64,000 nucleotides of DNA. Origin: SZUA-430 sp965227535 (GTDB lineage Bacteria > Pseudomonadota > Alphaproteobacteria > Micropepsales > Micropepsaceae). The position numbers and the translations under genes are program-made. The stretch is from positions 5,022,001-5,086,000 of the forward strand of contig OZ245761.1 of the NCBI GenBank assembly GCA_965227535.1, read 5' to 3'. The notes under the pieces were generated by a model. The model was not told the DNA's origin and did no database searches. It saw only the letters and a list, made by a program, of their open reading frames with translations. Below are positions 52,975 to 61,716 of the stretch, one piece after another; the stretch's first letter is position 1; each line of letters starts with the position of its first letter.

Positions 52975-54099
52975 TTAGCCGCCGCCGCGAATTTCCGTCC
53001 AGAACTTCACGATCTCATCCTTGTTCTTCAAGCGCGCCTGGAACGTCCCCGACTTCAGGAACCCCTCCACGTCGCGCATAAAGCCGTGCTCGGCCAACTG
53101 CTCGTCGGTGTAGTCGGCGAAGATCGTCATGTTCGCCGGCCCGTTGGAGAGTTCGTCGAACTGATGCTTCATCGCGCCCGGCGAGATGGAGCTGTCGATC
53201 AACGCATAGGCCTTCTCCAGGTTCTTGGATTCGGCGTGCACGACCAACCCGCAGACGTAGGTGAACCTGCCGCCCGGCGGGTTCATATACGCAACCGCCT
53301 TGCCTTCCTTCTTCAACGATGCGGGTGTTTGGTTCCAAGTGATCGCAGCGACGATTTCGCCCGACGCCAACCCTTGGCTCAACGACGTTTCATCGCTTGA
53401 GATGAAGCGCGCCGCCGCCACAAACTCACGCAGCTTGCCCTGCAGGAACGTCCACTGCTCCGGCGTCATGTTGTAGGGATCGATGTCCCAGGTCTTGGCG
53501 ATCAGCGTGACAGTGTCGTCCACGCCGTCGAGGCCCGCGACCTTGCCCTTGTATTTCGGGTCGAACAGGATCTTCCAGCTTTCCTTGCCGACATACTCCG
53601 GCGCGAGGTCGGTGCGATAGGTGACGGACGTGTTCGCCCAATATTGCGGGATGAACCAAGCCTCGGTCTCCGACTTCATCATGCCGGGGATGTTCTTCAG
53701 ATAGTCCGGGATGTCCTTCCAGTATTTCAGCTTCGTCACGTCGATCGGCTGAATGATGCCCGCTTCCTGCCAGCGACCGAACTCGTAAGAGCAAGGGCCC
53801 ATCACGTCCGGCTTATAGCCCGCACGCATCTTGGCGAACGCCTCGTCTTCGTCCGCCCACAATGCGGTGCGCGGATCCTTGCCGTACTTCGCTTTGTATT
53901 CCGCGAGAAACGCAGGATGCGTCCAATCTTCGAAGGTAAAGAGCAGCGGTTCGCTGTCGTCGCCTTCTGCCGTGGCCGCCGGTGTTCCGGTCGCCGCGTC
54001 GGTGGTCGCTTCCCCAGTCTTCTTGGATTGCATGTAGAAGTAATAGCCGCCTGCTGCGATCGCGATGATCGCCAGCACGGCAAGCAAGGATCTGTTCAT
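52975..54099 (-). CDS. potD: PotD/PotF-like polyamine-binding protein
   Basis: A 374-residue periplasmic binding protein of the spermidine/putrescine class. The N-terminus is a TM anchor or uncleaved signal (about 4-22), followed by an Ala/Thr/Glu linker and a two-lobed SBP. Features include LLFTFEDWTHPAF near the N-terminus, LTLLPQYWANTSVTYRT-like WFIPQYWANTSVTYRTD, and a DDTVTLIAKT segment between lobes. No Cys lipobox is seen. It lies 23 kb from the potABC-like operon and close to a GS-like gene. Start ATG 54099; GAGGA upstream. Confidence 0.88.
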   Translation of the reverse strand: MNRSLLAVLAIIAIAAGGYYFYMQSKKTGEATTDAATGTPAATAEGDDSEPLLFTFEDWTHPAFLAEYKAKYGKDPRTALWADEDEAFAKMRAGYKPDVMGPCSYEFGRWQEAGIIQPIDVTKLKYWKDIPDYLKNIPGMMKSETEAWFIPQYWANTSVTYRTDLAPEYVGKESWKILFDPKYKGKVAGLDGVDDTVTLIAKTWDIDPYNMTPEQWTFLQGKLREFVAAARFISSDETSLSQGLASGEIVAAITWNQTPASLKKEGKAVAYMNPPGGRFTYVCGLVVHAESKNLEKAYALIDSSISPGAMKHQFDELSNGPANMTIFADYTDEQLAEHGFMRDVEGFLKSGTFQARLKNKDEIVKFWTEIRGGG

Positions 54100-54213
54100 G
54101 GGATCTATGTCCTCTTGAATCTCATCTGACCGCTGAAGCAAAAAAAAACATGCGGCCCGCAATTAGCGGACCGCATGCCCAATTCCGTCAAGCGGATTGT
54201 TGTCGCTACCGCC

Positions 54214-54528
54214 TTATTGGGGCGTCGCGGGCGCTTCAGCCGGAGCCGGCGCCGGTTCGGCGGGGGCTTCAGCAGGAGCTTCCGCCGGAGCTTCGGCGGG
54301 CGTCTCGGCCGGAGCCGCAGCCGGGTCGGCCGGAGCCGCAGCCGGGTCAACCGGAGCCGCGGCCGGATCGGCCGGGGTTTCGGTCGTCGCCGCCGCCGGA
54401 TCAGCCGGAGCTTCCGTCGTCGTGTCGGTCGTGGCTTCCGGCGCCTTCACGCGCGTCGACCAGTACCAGTACGCCGCGACCGCCAGGATGACGACCGCGA
54501 TAAAGAGAAACAGACCAGTCCTATTCAT
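54214..54528 (-). CDS. Small membrane-anchored Ala/Pro/Glu-rich protein
   Basis: A 104-residue protein with one N-terminal TM helix (about 5-25) and a long Ala-Pro-Glu-Thr repeat tail. The tail reads as TP-E-A-P-A-D-P-A-A-A repeats and then A-E-A-P-A-E units. Its first 35 residues resemble those of the adjacent PotD-like protein (MNR... hydrophobic ...K..EATTD.T), so the anchor seems duplicated. The ATG at 54528 follows GGAGAG; an ATG four codons upstream also exists. Function unknown, perhaps a spacer in the periplasm. Confidence 0.7.
   Translation of the reverse strand: MNRTGLFLFIAVVILAVAAYWYWSTRVKAPEATTDTTTEAPADPAAATTETPADPAAAPVDPAAAPADPAAAPAETPAEAPAEAPAEAPAEPAPAPAEAPATPQ
54305..54367 (+). 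repeat. Tandem 21-bp repeat inside the Ala/Pro-rich gene
   Basis: Three tandem copies of a 21-bp unit (54305-54325, 54326-54346, 54347-54367), which encode a 7-residue Ala/Pro/Asp unit on the minus strand. They are coding repeats rather than an array. Confidence 0.8.
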
Positions 54529-54728
54529 TCTTCTCTCCATGTATGGCCGTCATGGTGGCCACAATCGGTTCATCGCACTGCATTGTCGACGTTCATGGCC
54601 GTTTGCATGAAAAACGGCAGCTGTTGCCGCCGTCAAACGCAAGGGTCCCACCGCACGTCCTAGCGCGACTTGGCCGGAACATTATTCGTTTCCCAAAGAG
54701 CCAACAAGCACCGGCCAAGCTATCTGCC

Positions 54729-54756
54729 TTGGGCTTTCTGCCGCACCGGCTATACG
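54729..54756 (+). promoter_or_regulatory. Putative promoter of the GS-like gene; rest of the 54529-54890 gap is empty
   Basis: TTGGGC (54729-54734) and TATACG (54751-54756) are 16 bp apart, about 135 bp before the predicted start. The rest of the 362-bp divergent region contains no supported ORF, hairpin or RNA gene. Confidence 0.35.
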
Positions 54757-54890
54757 TTGAGTCGCGCGGAATCGAGGGGACCGCAGTCGGCCAAAAGACA
54801 ATCGCCGGTTGCCGCCGTTGAGTCCCGCGCCTTATGCTGAGAGAGTGTGGGACACGAGGGCTTGTGGGTGGGGCCTCCAACGACAATTTC

Positions 54891-56273
54891 ATGAACATGC
54901 AGGACAGCGCGCGTTCGAACGGGCAAGGCGCATCGCCGCGCGATGTCGCCGGCGTCGATGCGTTTCTTGAGGAAAATCCTGAGCTTCAGTACGTCGATTG
55001 CGTCTTCGCGGATCTCTGTGGTGTCGTGCGGGGCAAGCGCATTGCACGCGGCGCATTGGCCGAGGTTTTCGAGAACGGCCTCGCGATCCCCTACACGATC
55101 TACTTTCTCGACGCGCGCGGGGACATGGTTGATACATCTGCGCGCGGCGGCGCCATCGGCGACAGCGAAGGCGTCGCGTGGCCGGTTGCCGGAACCCTGA
55201 CGAGGGTCAATTGGTCGCAGCGTCCGCACGGCCAAGTCCTCATGACCTTGTGCGACGCAAAAAGTCATCCGTACTTCGGCGAACCGCGCAACGTCCTTGA
55301 GCGCGTCGTTGGCCGATTCGATTCGCTCGAACTCGTTCCGTCCGTCGGCTGCGCCTTCGAGTTCTATCTCTTCGATCGCGAGCGGTCCAAGAACGGCATC
55401 CCACAACCGCCCGACGCGACCGCGCCGGGACAGGGCGCTGCGGTCTACGGCATCACCGACATCGACCGCTTCGACGGCGTGCTGACCGGCATCGCCGAAG
55501 CCGCCGACATCCAAGGTCTGCCGGCACTCACCACAACCTCCGACTCCGGTTTAGGCCGCTTCAAGATCGCACTTGGCGCGACGGATGCGGTGCGCGCCGG
55601 CGACCACGCCGTCTTCCTGCGCCAGATCGTACGCGCCGTCGCCCGCAAGCGCGGCCTCGATGCGACCTTCATGGCCAAACCGTATCTCGCGCTGCCGGGC
55701 AGCACGCTCGAGATATCGGTAGCGCTGGAACACAGCTCCGGGCGCGACGTGTTTTTCGACGCGACGAATGGCACAAGCGAAGCACTGCGCGCAGCGGTCG
55801 GCGGCGTTCAGGCGCTGACCTCGGACGCGATCGCGCTCTTCGCCCCGAACGCAAACGCCTATCGCCGCTTCAACGCCGGCGGCGTCGCGCGCAACAAACG
55901 CTGGGGCCTCAACAACAAGACGACCGCGATCAGCGTCGGCGGCGCGACGGTCGAGATGCGCCGCATCGAACACCGCATCGCCGGCGCCGACGCAAATCCG
56001 TACCTCGCGCTAGCCGCCGTCCTTGCCGGCATCCATCATGGCATGAGCGAAGGCCTTGACCCCGGCGCCCCCTTCGAAGGCAACGCCGCAACCTTCATCG
56101 ACCAAACAATTCCCTTCACCATCGACCCCGCCCTCGTCGCCCTCGAGAACGGATCAATCCTGCGCGAGTACCTGGGGCCCGCGTACGTAGACCTCTACTG
56201 CGCAACCAAGCGCGCCGAATTGGCGCGCTTCCGCAACCACATTCCGGCGCACGAATACGATTGGTATTTGTAA
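54891..56273 (+). CDS. Glutamine synthetase-like protein (PuuA-related), active-site residues altered
   Basis: A 460-residue protein of the GS-I fold, in the gamma-glutamylpolyamine synthetase group. Recognisable segments are GCAFEFYLFD, LDATFMAKPYL, SEALRAAVGGVQALT and RRIEHRIAGADANPYLALAAVLAG. By eye against GlnA/PuuA, several key residues differ: the first Glu of the ExE pair is Ala, the GSGxHxH segment is GSTLEIS, the PGQxE segment ends in Lys (LGRFKIAL), and the NRSxxIR arginines are replaced (NKTTAIS). The C-terminal Glu (IEHR) remains. It may be a non-standard ligase or pseudoenzyme. Neighbouring PotD-like protein suggests polyamine context. ATGs at 54834 and 54897 are alternatives. 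Confidence 0.78.
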   Translation: MNMQDSARSNGQGASPRDVAGVDAFLEENPELQYVDCVFADLCGVVRGKRIARGALAEVFENGLAIPYTIYFLDARGDMVDTSARGGAIGDSEGVAWPVAGTLTRVNWSQRPHGQVLMTLCDAKSHPYFGEPRNVLERVVGRFDSLELVPSVGCAFEFYLFDRERSKNGIPQPPDATAPGQGAAVYGITDIDRFDGVLTGIAEAADIQGLPALTTTSDSGLGRFKIALGATDAVRAGDHAVFLRQIVRAVARKRGLDATFMAKPYLALPGSTLEISVALEHSSGRDVFFDATNGTSEALRAAVGGVQALTSDAIALFAPNANAYRRFNAGGVARNKRWGLNNKTTAISVGGATVEMRRIEHRIAGADANPYLALAAVLAGIHHGMSEGLDPGAPFEGNAATFIDQTIPFTIDPALVALENGSILREYLGPAYVDLYCATKRAELARFRNHIPAHEYDWYL

Positions 56274-56277
56274 AGCG

Positions 56278-58782
56278 CTAAGCGACCCGCGATTGCACGG
56301 TCGCTTCGGCGAACGGAAGCGTGAAGTACACGCTGGTGCCGATCGACACTTCGCTCTCGATGACCAGCTTCCCGCCGTGCATTTCGATCAGCGCGTTCGA
56401 CACGGCAAGGCCAAGCCCCGTGCCGCTGCGGCGGCGCCCGACAGATGCCGACTCCACCCGCTCGAACGCCTTCACGACGCGCGGGATGTCCGTATCGGCG
56501 ATGCCGATCCCCGTATCGTGAATCCACACCGAGACACCGTCCTCTTCCGCACGGGTCTCCACGGTGATGAAGCCGCTCTCGGAGTTGAACTTCACCGCAT
56601 TCGACAAAAGACTGAGCAACACTTGCTTGATCGCGCGCTTGTCGGCCATGACCGCCGGCAGCGATCGCGTGGTCACGCGCAGCTCAAGCCCCGCTTCTTG
56701 CGCCTTCGGTTCGATCGCCTTGACCGCGTCGTTGACGATCGCAGCCGAGTCGACCGGCCCCAAATCGAGCTCAACCTTGCCCGCTTCGATCCGCGCCATG
56801 TTGAGCACGTCGTTGATGAGGTCCAGCAACACCTGTCCGCTGCGGTGAATATCGACAGCGTATTCGACGTAACGCGGCGGCAACGCACCCAGCATCTCGT
56901 TCCGCATGACGTCCGAGAAGCCGATGATCGCGTTCAGCGGCGTGCGCAACTCGTGGCTCATGTTTGCCAGGAATTCGGACTTCGATCGGTTCGCGTCTTC
57001 CGCGCGCCCCTTCTCGGACTCCAGTTTCACCGCAAGCCCGCTCAACTCGCGCGTCTGCTCCTCAAGCAGGCTACGCGATGCATTGAGTTCATCCTCGTGC
57101 GCCTTCAGCGCCGTGATGTCGGTCGCCACCGAAATCTTAGCGTCGTCAAGCGCCCGCCGCTCGCTGACCAAAAGCCAACGGTCTCCCGCGCGCTGCAATT
57201 CGATCGTGGCGCTAGCCCCGCTGGTGTCGAACATCTCAAGCGGCTGCTCGACCGTGTCGGCGCTCATGCCCGGCGATGCAGCGCCCGCGAACACCTCGCT
57301 ACGCTTCTGCCCGATAACCGATTTCCCGAGTCCGTAGAACTCCGAGAACCGCCTATTGCACATCATCAACCGGTCATCTCGGTCCCAAAGCGCAAACGCC
57401 TCAGCCGCATTCTCGAACGCGGCTTGCAGCACGCGCTCTGCCGCATCGACCCGCTCATCCGCCGTCTTTTGATCGGAAATATCGAGAACGATGCCTGACA
57501 GCCGCCCGCCCTCGGTGCGCAAGGTGCGATAATGCTGCCCCTTGGCGCGCACCCAAACCCAATGCCCGTCAGCATGCTGCGCTCGGAACGCCTGATCATA
57601 GCTCTCCGCGCCTGCGCGCACCGATGCCTCGATCCCCGCCAGCACATACTGATCGTCCGGATGGATAAGCGCCTGCGCCTCGTCGAGCGAAAGAATGCGC
57701 GGCTGCTTACCTCGCCCGAGCAGCGCATTCATCGCGCCCGACCAATAGATCCGCTTATTCGCCAGATCCCAATCCCAGATGCCGCACTTCGCGCCGCTGA
57801 CCGCAAGCTCGAACCGCTCTTCCGTCCGCCGCAGCACGCCGTCGACGCGCGATGTGCGCTCGATCTGATTGAGCAACGCCCACGCCAACGCCGCGCCCAA
57901 AAGGCTCGGCCCAAAAATCATGATCGAATAGAACGGCAGGGATTGATACCAGGCCGACAGTGCATCCGCCGCACGCGTGACCGAGATCAATCGCAAATCG
58001 TAGCCGGGAATAAGCCGCGCGCTGGCGAGATAGTTTGCGCTGCCGCTCGTCACATAACGCAGCGTCGGCGACGTGGTCACGCTCAACGGCAACGCATGCG
58101 TCGTGCTCGTGAAAAGCGCCTCGTCCAGCGTCGTGCCCGCGATCTTACGCGATTGCCCATCGGCGATCGCCAAACTGACGCTGCGGCTCCCCTGAACGGC
58201 CTCCAGCATCCCGGTCAGAAAAGCCGGATCGATCAGCGCGACGAAAATCTGATCGGCCGCGTCCGGGTTGCGGATCGCAAGAGCGATCGGCGTCTTTCCC
58301 ATTTCGTCGTCGGCAAAGGTGCCGGCTATGAATTTCGCGGTGTCAGTCGCCAGCAGGCGCTGGATGAGCGCGGTGTCGGTCACGCGCCGCGGCTCCATCG
58401 GCGTGCCGTTGCGGTCCCATAGGACGTTGCCCAGCAGGTCTGTCGCGATCACGTTGATGACCGCGGGGTCTGCCGAGGCGCCGCCGCCCGGAGCAATCTT
58501 GGCCGCGGCGAGAACCGTCGCCTGTGTGCGGTCCAGTGCGCTTTGCACCAACGCGCCGGATACGGAGATGAACGACTGCGACTCCCGCTCGATCTGCTGA
58601 AGCGCAAGCGCATGATCCTTGCGCAGCTGCAACCCCGCGGCCGCCGCGACGGACAAGATCGTAGCCAGCGTCCCCAGCACGATCCAAAGTGACGTGCCGC
58701 GTTTGGATGTCAGACGCAGCCCCACATCGCTTGCGCGTGCCTGCGTTGCCCCGACCATTGTTGTTGTTGTGGCTAAAGCCAT
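56278..58782 (-). CDS. PleC-like sensor histidine kinase with two PAS domains
   Basis: A 834-residue kinase with an N-terminal TM (about 28-48), a large periplasmic sensor, a second TM (about 285-310), two PAS domains (about 330-455 and 460-560) and a HisKA domain with NMSHELRTPLNAIIGFSD. The ATPase domain follows (N box LLSNAVKFNSES; DTGIGIADTD; GTGLGLAVSN). The HisKA core and total length are close to Caulobacter PleC (842 residues), which controls polarity and the DivK pathway. PleC identity is inference. The start at 58782 is preferred to a GTG at 58794. Confidence 0.85.
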   Translation of the reverse strand: MALATTTTMVGATQARASDVGLRLTSKRGTSLWIVLGTLATILSVAAAAGLQLRKDHALALQQIERESQSFISVSGALVQSALDRTQATVLAAAKIAPGGGASADPAVINVIATDLLGNVLWDRNGTPMEPRRVTDTALIQRLLATDTAKFIAGTFADDEMGKTPIALAIRNPDAADQIFVALIDPAFLTGMLEAVQGSRSVSLAIADGQSRKIAGTTLDEALFTSTTHALPLSVTTSPTLRYVTSGSANYLASARLIPGYDLRLISVTRAADALSAWYQSLPFYSIMIFGPSLLGAALAWALLNQIERTSRVDGVLRRTEERFELAVSGAKCGIWDWDLANKRIYWSGAMNALLGRGKQPRILSLDEAQALIHPDDQYVLAGIEASVRAGAESYDQAFRAQHADGHWVWVRAKGQHYRTLRTEGGRLSGIVLDISDQKTADERVDAAERVLQAAFENAAEAFALWDRDDRLMMCNRRFSEFYGLGKSVIGQKRSEVFAGAASPGMSADTVEQPLEMFDTSGASATIELQRAGDRWLLVSERRALDDAKISVATDITALKAHEDELNASRSLLEEQTRELSGLAVKLESEKGRAEDANRSKSEFLANMSHELRTPLNAIIGFSDVMRNEMLGALPPRYVEYAVDIHRSGQVLLDLINDVLNMARIEAGKVELDLGPVDSAAIVNDAVKAIEPKAQEAGLELRVTTRSLPAVMADKRAIKQVLLSLLSNAVKFNSESGFITVETRAEEDGVSVWIHDTGIGIADTDIPRVVKAFERVESASVGRRRSGTGLGLAVSNALIEMHGGKLVIESEVSIGTSVYFTLPFAEATVQSRVA

Positions 58783-58892
58783 CGTTGAGTGCACAAACTC
58801 GAATCACGACCCCGAAGGCGATTATGTCGGGGGGGAGGGGCTTGTCATCCCCTCTGGGTGCAATCTGCCACACTCGGTAACTGAATGTGGCG

Positions 58893-58920
58893 AAGAAGAC
58901 TCTCAACCGAGAGTCTTCTC
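58893..58920 (-). terminator. Hairpin overlapping the pepN stop codon
   Basis: An 11-bp stem with a 4-base loop (arms GAGAGTCTTC and GAAGACTCTC) spans the pepN stop codon on the minus strand. No clear T-run follows in the direction of transcription, so it may be an attenuating or stabilising hairpin rather than a full terminator. Read-through into the PleC-like kinase is possible. Confidence 0.5.
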
Positions 58921-61539
58921 CGTGATCTCCAAAACGTTGCGCGACAAACCGTTGGTCTTGTTTATGCGCGTCAGCTGATCGCGAATGAGCTGCTGACGCC
59001 GTCCGTCGAAGCGCCGCCACGTCTCGAACGCGCCGCACAAACGCGCCGCCACCTGCGGATTTAGTGTGTCCAGCTTGATGACGCTGTCCGCCAAGAATCG
59101 ATAGCCCGAGCCGTCCGCCGCGTGGAAGCGCAGCTGATTGTTCATCACAAAAGCGCCGATCAAGGCACGAACACGATTCGGGTTTTCGATGTTGAACGCC
59201 GCATGCTTCGTCAAGCTCTGAACCTTCGAAAGGGTGTCCGGACGGCACGACATCGCCTGCATGCTCATCCATTTGTCGATGACCAGCGGGTTGGCTTTCC
59301 ACTGTTCATAGAACTGGTTGATCGCCGCTTCGCGCTCCTGGCCGTCCATATCGACCAGCGGCGACATGCCTCCGACCTTGTCGGTCATATTGTCGGCCGC
59401 ACGGAAATGCTCGAACGCCAGCGCGCGCGTCTCCGCCGTGTCCTCCGCGGTCAAATAGCGCAGGCACATATTGCGAAGCGACCGCCGCCCGGCCGACGTC
59501 GCGTCCGGCGAATACGGCTCGTTGCTCTTCAGCGACTGATAGACCTCGCGCAGCACACCCTTATGCGTCGAGGCCAACGCCTTGCGCAGCGTTTCGCGCG
59601 CCGCGTGGATCGCATCGGGATCAGCTTCATCGATAACCTGCGCCAACTCCATCTCAGTCGGCAGCTGCGTCGCCATCGCCGTGAACGACGGATCCTTGCG
59701 CGCATCGCGCAACAATTCGCCGAACGACTCGATGAACAACTGATCGGGCTTCGGTGCTTTGCCCCCACGTGCCTCGTTCGTCATGCGCACCAAAAGATCG
59801 GTGGCGAATTTCTGACCCGACTCCCAGCGATTGAAGGAGTCGGAATCTTTCGCCATCAAGAACGCGCGGTCCTCCGACGTTAGATCAGACGCAAACTTCA
59901 CCGGCGCCGAGAATCCGCGGCCAACCGAAGGTACGACCGCCTCATTAACGCCCTTCAGTTTGAATGTCTGTTTCGCCTCTCGCAGATTCAGGATCTGCGT
60001 CGCCGCCGCCTTGCCGCCGTCCAGCGAAACCGAAACGTCTTTGCCGCTGTCGCGCCCGACGAGCCCGACCGCGACCGGAATATGCATCGGCTTCTTCTCG
60101 CTCTGTCCCGGCGTCGCCGCCAGCTTCTGCTCCAGCGTCAGCTCATAGGTCTTCGACGCCGCATCATACTTCCCATGCGCCGTCACCTGCGGCGTGCCCG
60201 CTTGGCTATACCAAAGCTTGAACTGCGTGAGATCGACGCCGCTCACGTCCTCCATCGCCTTGATGAAGTCGTCGCACGTCGCCGCCGTGCCATCGTGGCG
60301 CGCGAAGTAAAGGTCCGACCCTTTGCGGAAATTCTCCGGCCCCAAGATCGTCCGCACCATCCGGCACAGCTCGGCGCCCTTCTCGTAAACGGTCGCCGTA
60401 TAGAAATTGTCGATCGTCAGATACGCGTCCGGTCGCACGGGGTGGGCGAGGGGACCCGCATCTTCCTGAAACTGCCGCATGCGCAACGCGCGCACATCGC
60501 CGATGCGCTCGACCGCAGCAGACCGCATGTCGGCGGAGAACGCCTGATCGCGGAACACGGTAAAGCCTTCCTTCAGCGACAACTGGAACCAATCGCGGCA
60601 GGTGATGCGGTTGCCCGACCAATTGTGAAAATACTCATGCCCAACGACAGCTTCGATCAGATCGTAGTCGGTATCGGTCGCCGTGTCCGGTCGCGCCAGG
60701 ATCAGCTTGTCGTTGAAGATGTTGAGGCCTTTGTTCTCCATCGCGCCGAAGTTGAACGCGCTCACCGCCACGATGTTGAAGATGTCGAGATCGTACTCGC
60801 GCCCGAACGTATCCTCGTCCCACTTCATGCAGCGCTGCAAAGCGCCCATCGCGAAGTCGACTTTGTCCTCGTTCCCATGCGTCACATAGATGCCGAGCTT
60901 CACCCGCCGGCCCGACGACGTGACGAAGTGATCCTCGACATGCGCGAGATCCCCCGCGACCAGCGCGAAAAGATAGGACGGTTTCGGAAAGGGATCATAC
61001 CACTCCGCGAAATGCCGCCCGCCCGGCAGCGTCCCGCGCGCCACGTCGTTGCCGTTCGACAGCAACACCGGATAGAGCGCCTTGTCCGCCACCATCCGGA
61101 CCGAATAGACCGACATATTGTCCGGCCGGTCGAGCGAGTAGGTAATGCGCCGGAACCCCTCGGCCTCGCACTGTGTGCAGAACATGCCGTCGGAGATATA
61201 GAGCCCCGACAACGACGTGTTCGCCTGCGGATTGATCTCGACGGTTGTGTCCAGCCGGAACCGCGTCGCCGGCGGCGTCTTGATGACGAGCTTGTCCTCG
61301 CTGACCGTATAGGCGTCCTTCGCCAGCGGCCGCCCCTCGATCTTGATGTCGAGAAGCTTCAGATGCTCCCCGTGCAGCTCAAGCGCGCCCGGCCGGTCCT
61401 GGTTCGGCTCAATATCCAAGGACGCATGCACCCGCGTCGCCGTCGGCTCCAGCAGGAATTCCAGCGTCGTCCGCGCCACCCGATAGGGCGCAGGCTTGTA
61501 GTCGAGGCGGCGAATGGCGACGGGAGTTTCGGTTTTCAT
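58903..61539 (-). CDS. pepN: Aminopeptidase N (M1 family)
   Basis: An 878-residue M1 metalloprotease that removes N-terminal residues from peptides in the cytoplasm. The exopeptidase motif is FNFGAMENKGLN, the zinc site is VVGHEYFHNWSGN with the downstream Glu in LKEGFTVFRDQ, and the catalytic Tyr lies in NFYTATVYEKGAE. The C-terminal ARM-like repeat domain is intact. The ATG at 61539 gives MKTETPVAIRR; the GTG-like extension is rejected. Standard length. Confidence 0.97.
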   Translation of the reverse strand: MKTETPVAIRRLDYKPAPYRVARTTLEFLLEPTATRVHASLDIEPNQDRPGALELHGEHLKLLDIKIEGRPLAKDAYTVSEDKLVIKTPPATRFRLDTTVEINPQANTSLSGLYISDGMFCTQCEAEGFRRITYSLDRPDNMSVYSVRMVADKALYPVLLSNGNDVARGTLPGGRHFAEWYDPFPKPSYLFALVAGDLAHVEDHFVTSSGRRVKLGIYVTHGNEDKVDFAMGALQRCMKWDEDTFGREYDLDIFNIVAVSAFNFGAMENKGLNIFNDKLILARPDTATDTDYDLIEAVVGHEYFHNWSGNRITCRDWFQLSLKEGFTVFRDQAFSADMRSAAVERIGDVRALRMRQFQEDAGPLAHPVRPDAYLTIDNFYTATVYEKGAELCRMVRTILGPENFRKGSDLYFARHDGTAATCDDFIKAMEDVSGVDLTQFKLWYSQAGTPQVTAHGKYDAASKTYELTLEQKLAATPGQSEKKPMHIPVAVGLVGRDSGKDVSVSLDGGKAAATQILNLREAKQTFKLKGVNEAVVPSVGRGFSAPVKFASDLTSEDRAFLMAKDSDSFNRWESGQKFATDLLVRMTNEARGGKAPKPDQLFIESFGELLRDARKDPSFTAMATQLPTEMELAQVIDEADPDAIHAARETLRKALASTHKGVLREVYQSLKSNEPYSPDATSAGRRSLRNMCLRYLTAEDTAETRALAFEHFRAADNMTDKVGGMSPLVDMDGQEREAAINQFYEQWKANPLVIDKWMSMQAMSCRPDTLSKVQSLTKHAAFNIENPNRVRALIGAFVMNNQLRFHAADGSGYRFLADSVIKLDTLNPQVAARLCGAFETWRRFDGRRQQLIRDQLTRINKTNGLSRNVLEITEKTLG

Positions 61540-61610
61540 CGGGCGCTCTCGCAAACGGACGGGGCAAGGTCCGGCGTTTTAGGGCTCAAACCTGTGCCCG
61601 CCAAGCCCAA

Positions 61611-61636
61611 AGAAAAAAGGCGGGCTAGGGCCCGCC
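61611..61636 (-). terminator. Rho-independent terminator of the TonB-dependent receptor
   Basis: GGCGGGC and GCCCGCC arms (61619-61636) with a short loop are followed, in the minus direction, by TTTTTT (61613-61618 on the plus strand is AAAAAA). It lies 80 bp after the receptor stop codon and ends the transcript before pepN. Confidence 0.85.
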
Positions 61637-61716
61637 TGTAGTTGGTTTGGGTGTCTGCGAGGCTAGTTCAAGCTGATCGCCCGGCCATTGCCGGCCGGAC
61701 GACCCATGGCGCGTCC

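Noticed and set aside
54230..54450. Possible CRISPR-like or tandem array
   Set aside because: The repeats are contiguous 21-bp coding units with no unique spacers, inside the Ala/Pro-rich gene.
60082..61641. 519-codon ORF antisense to pepN
   Set aside because: Shadow; it covers conserved pepN motifs on the other strand.
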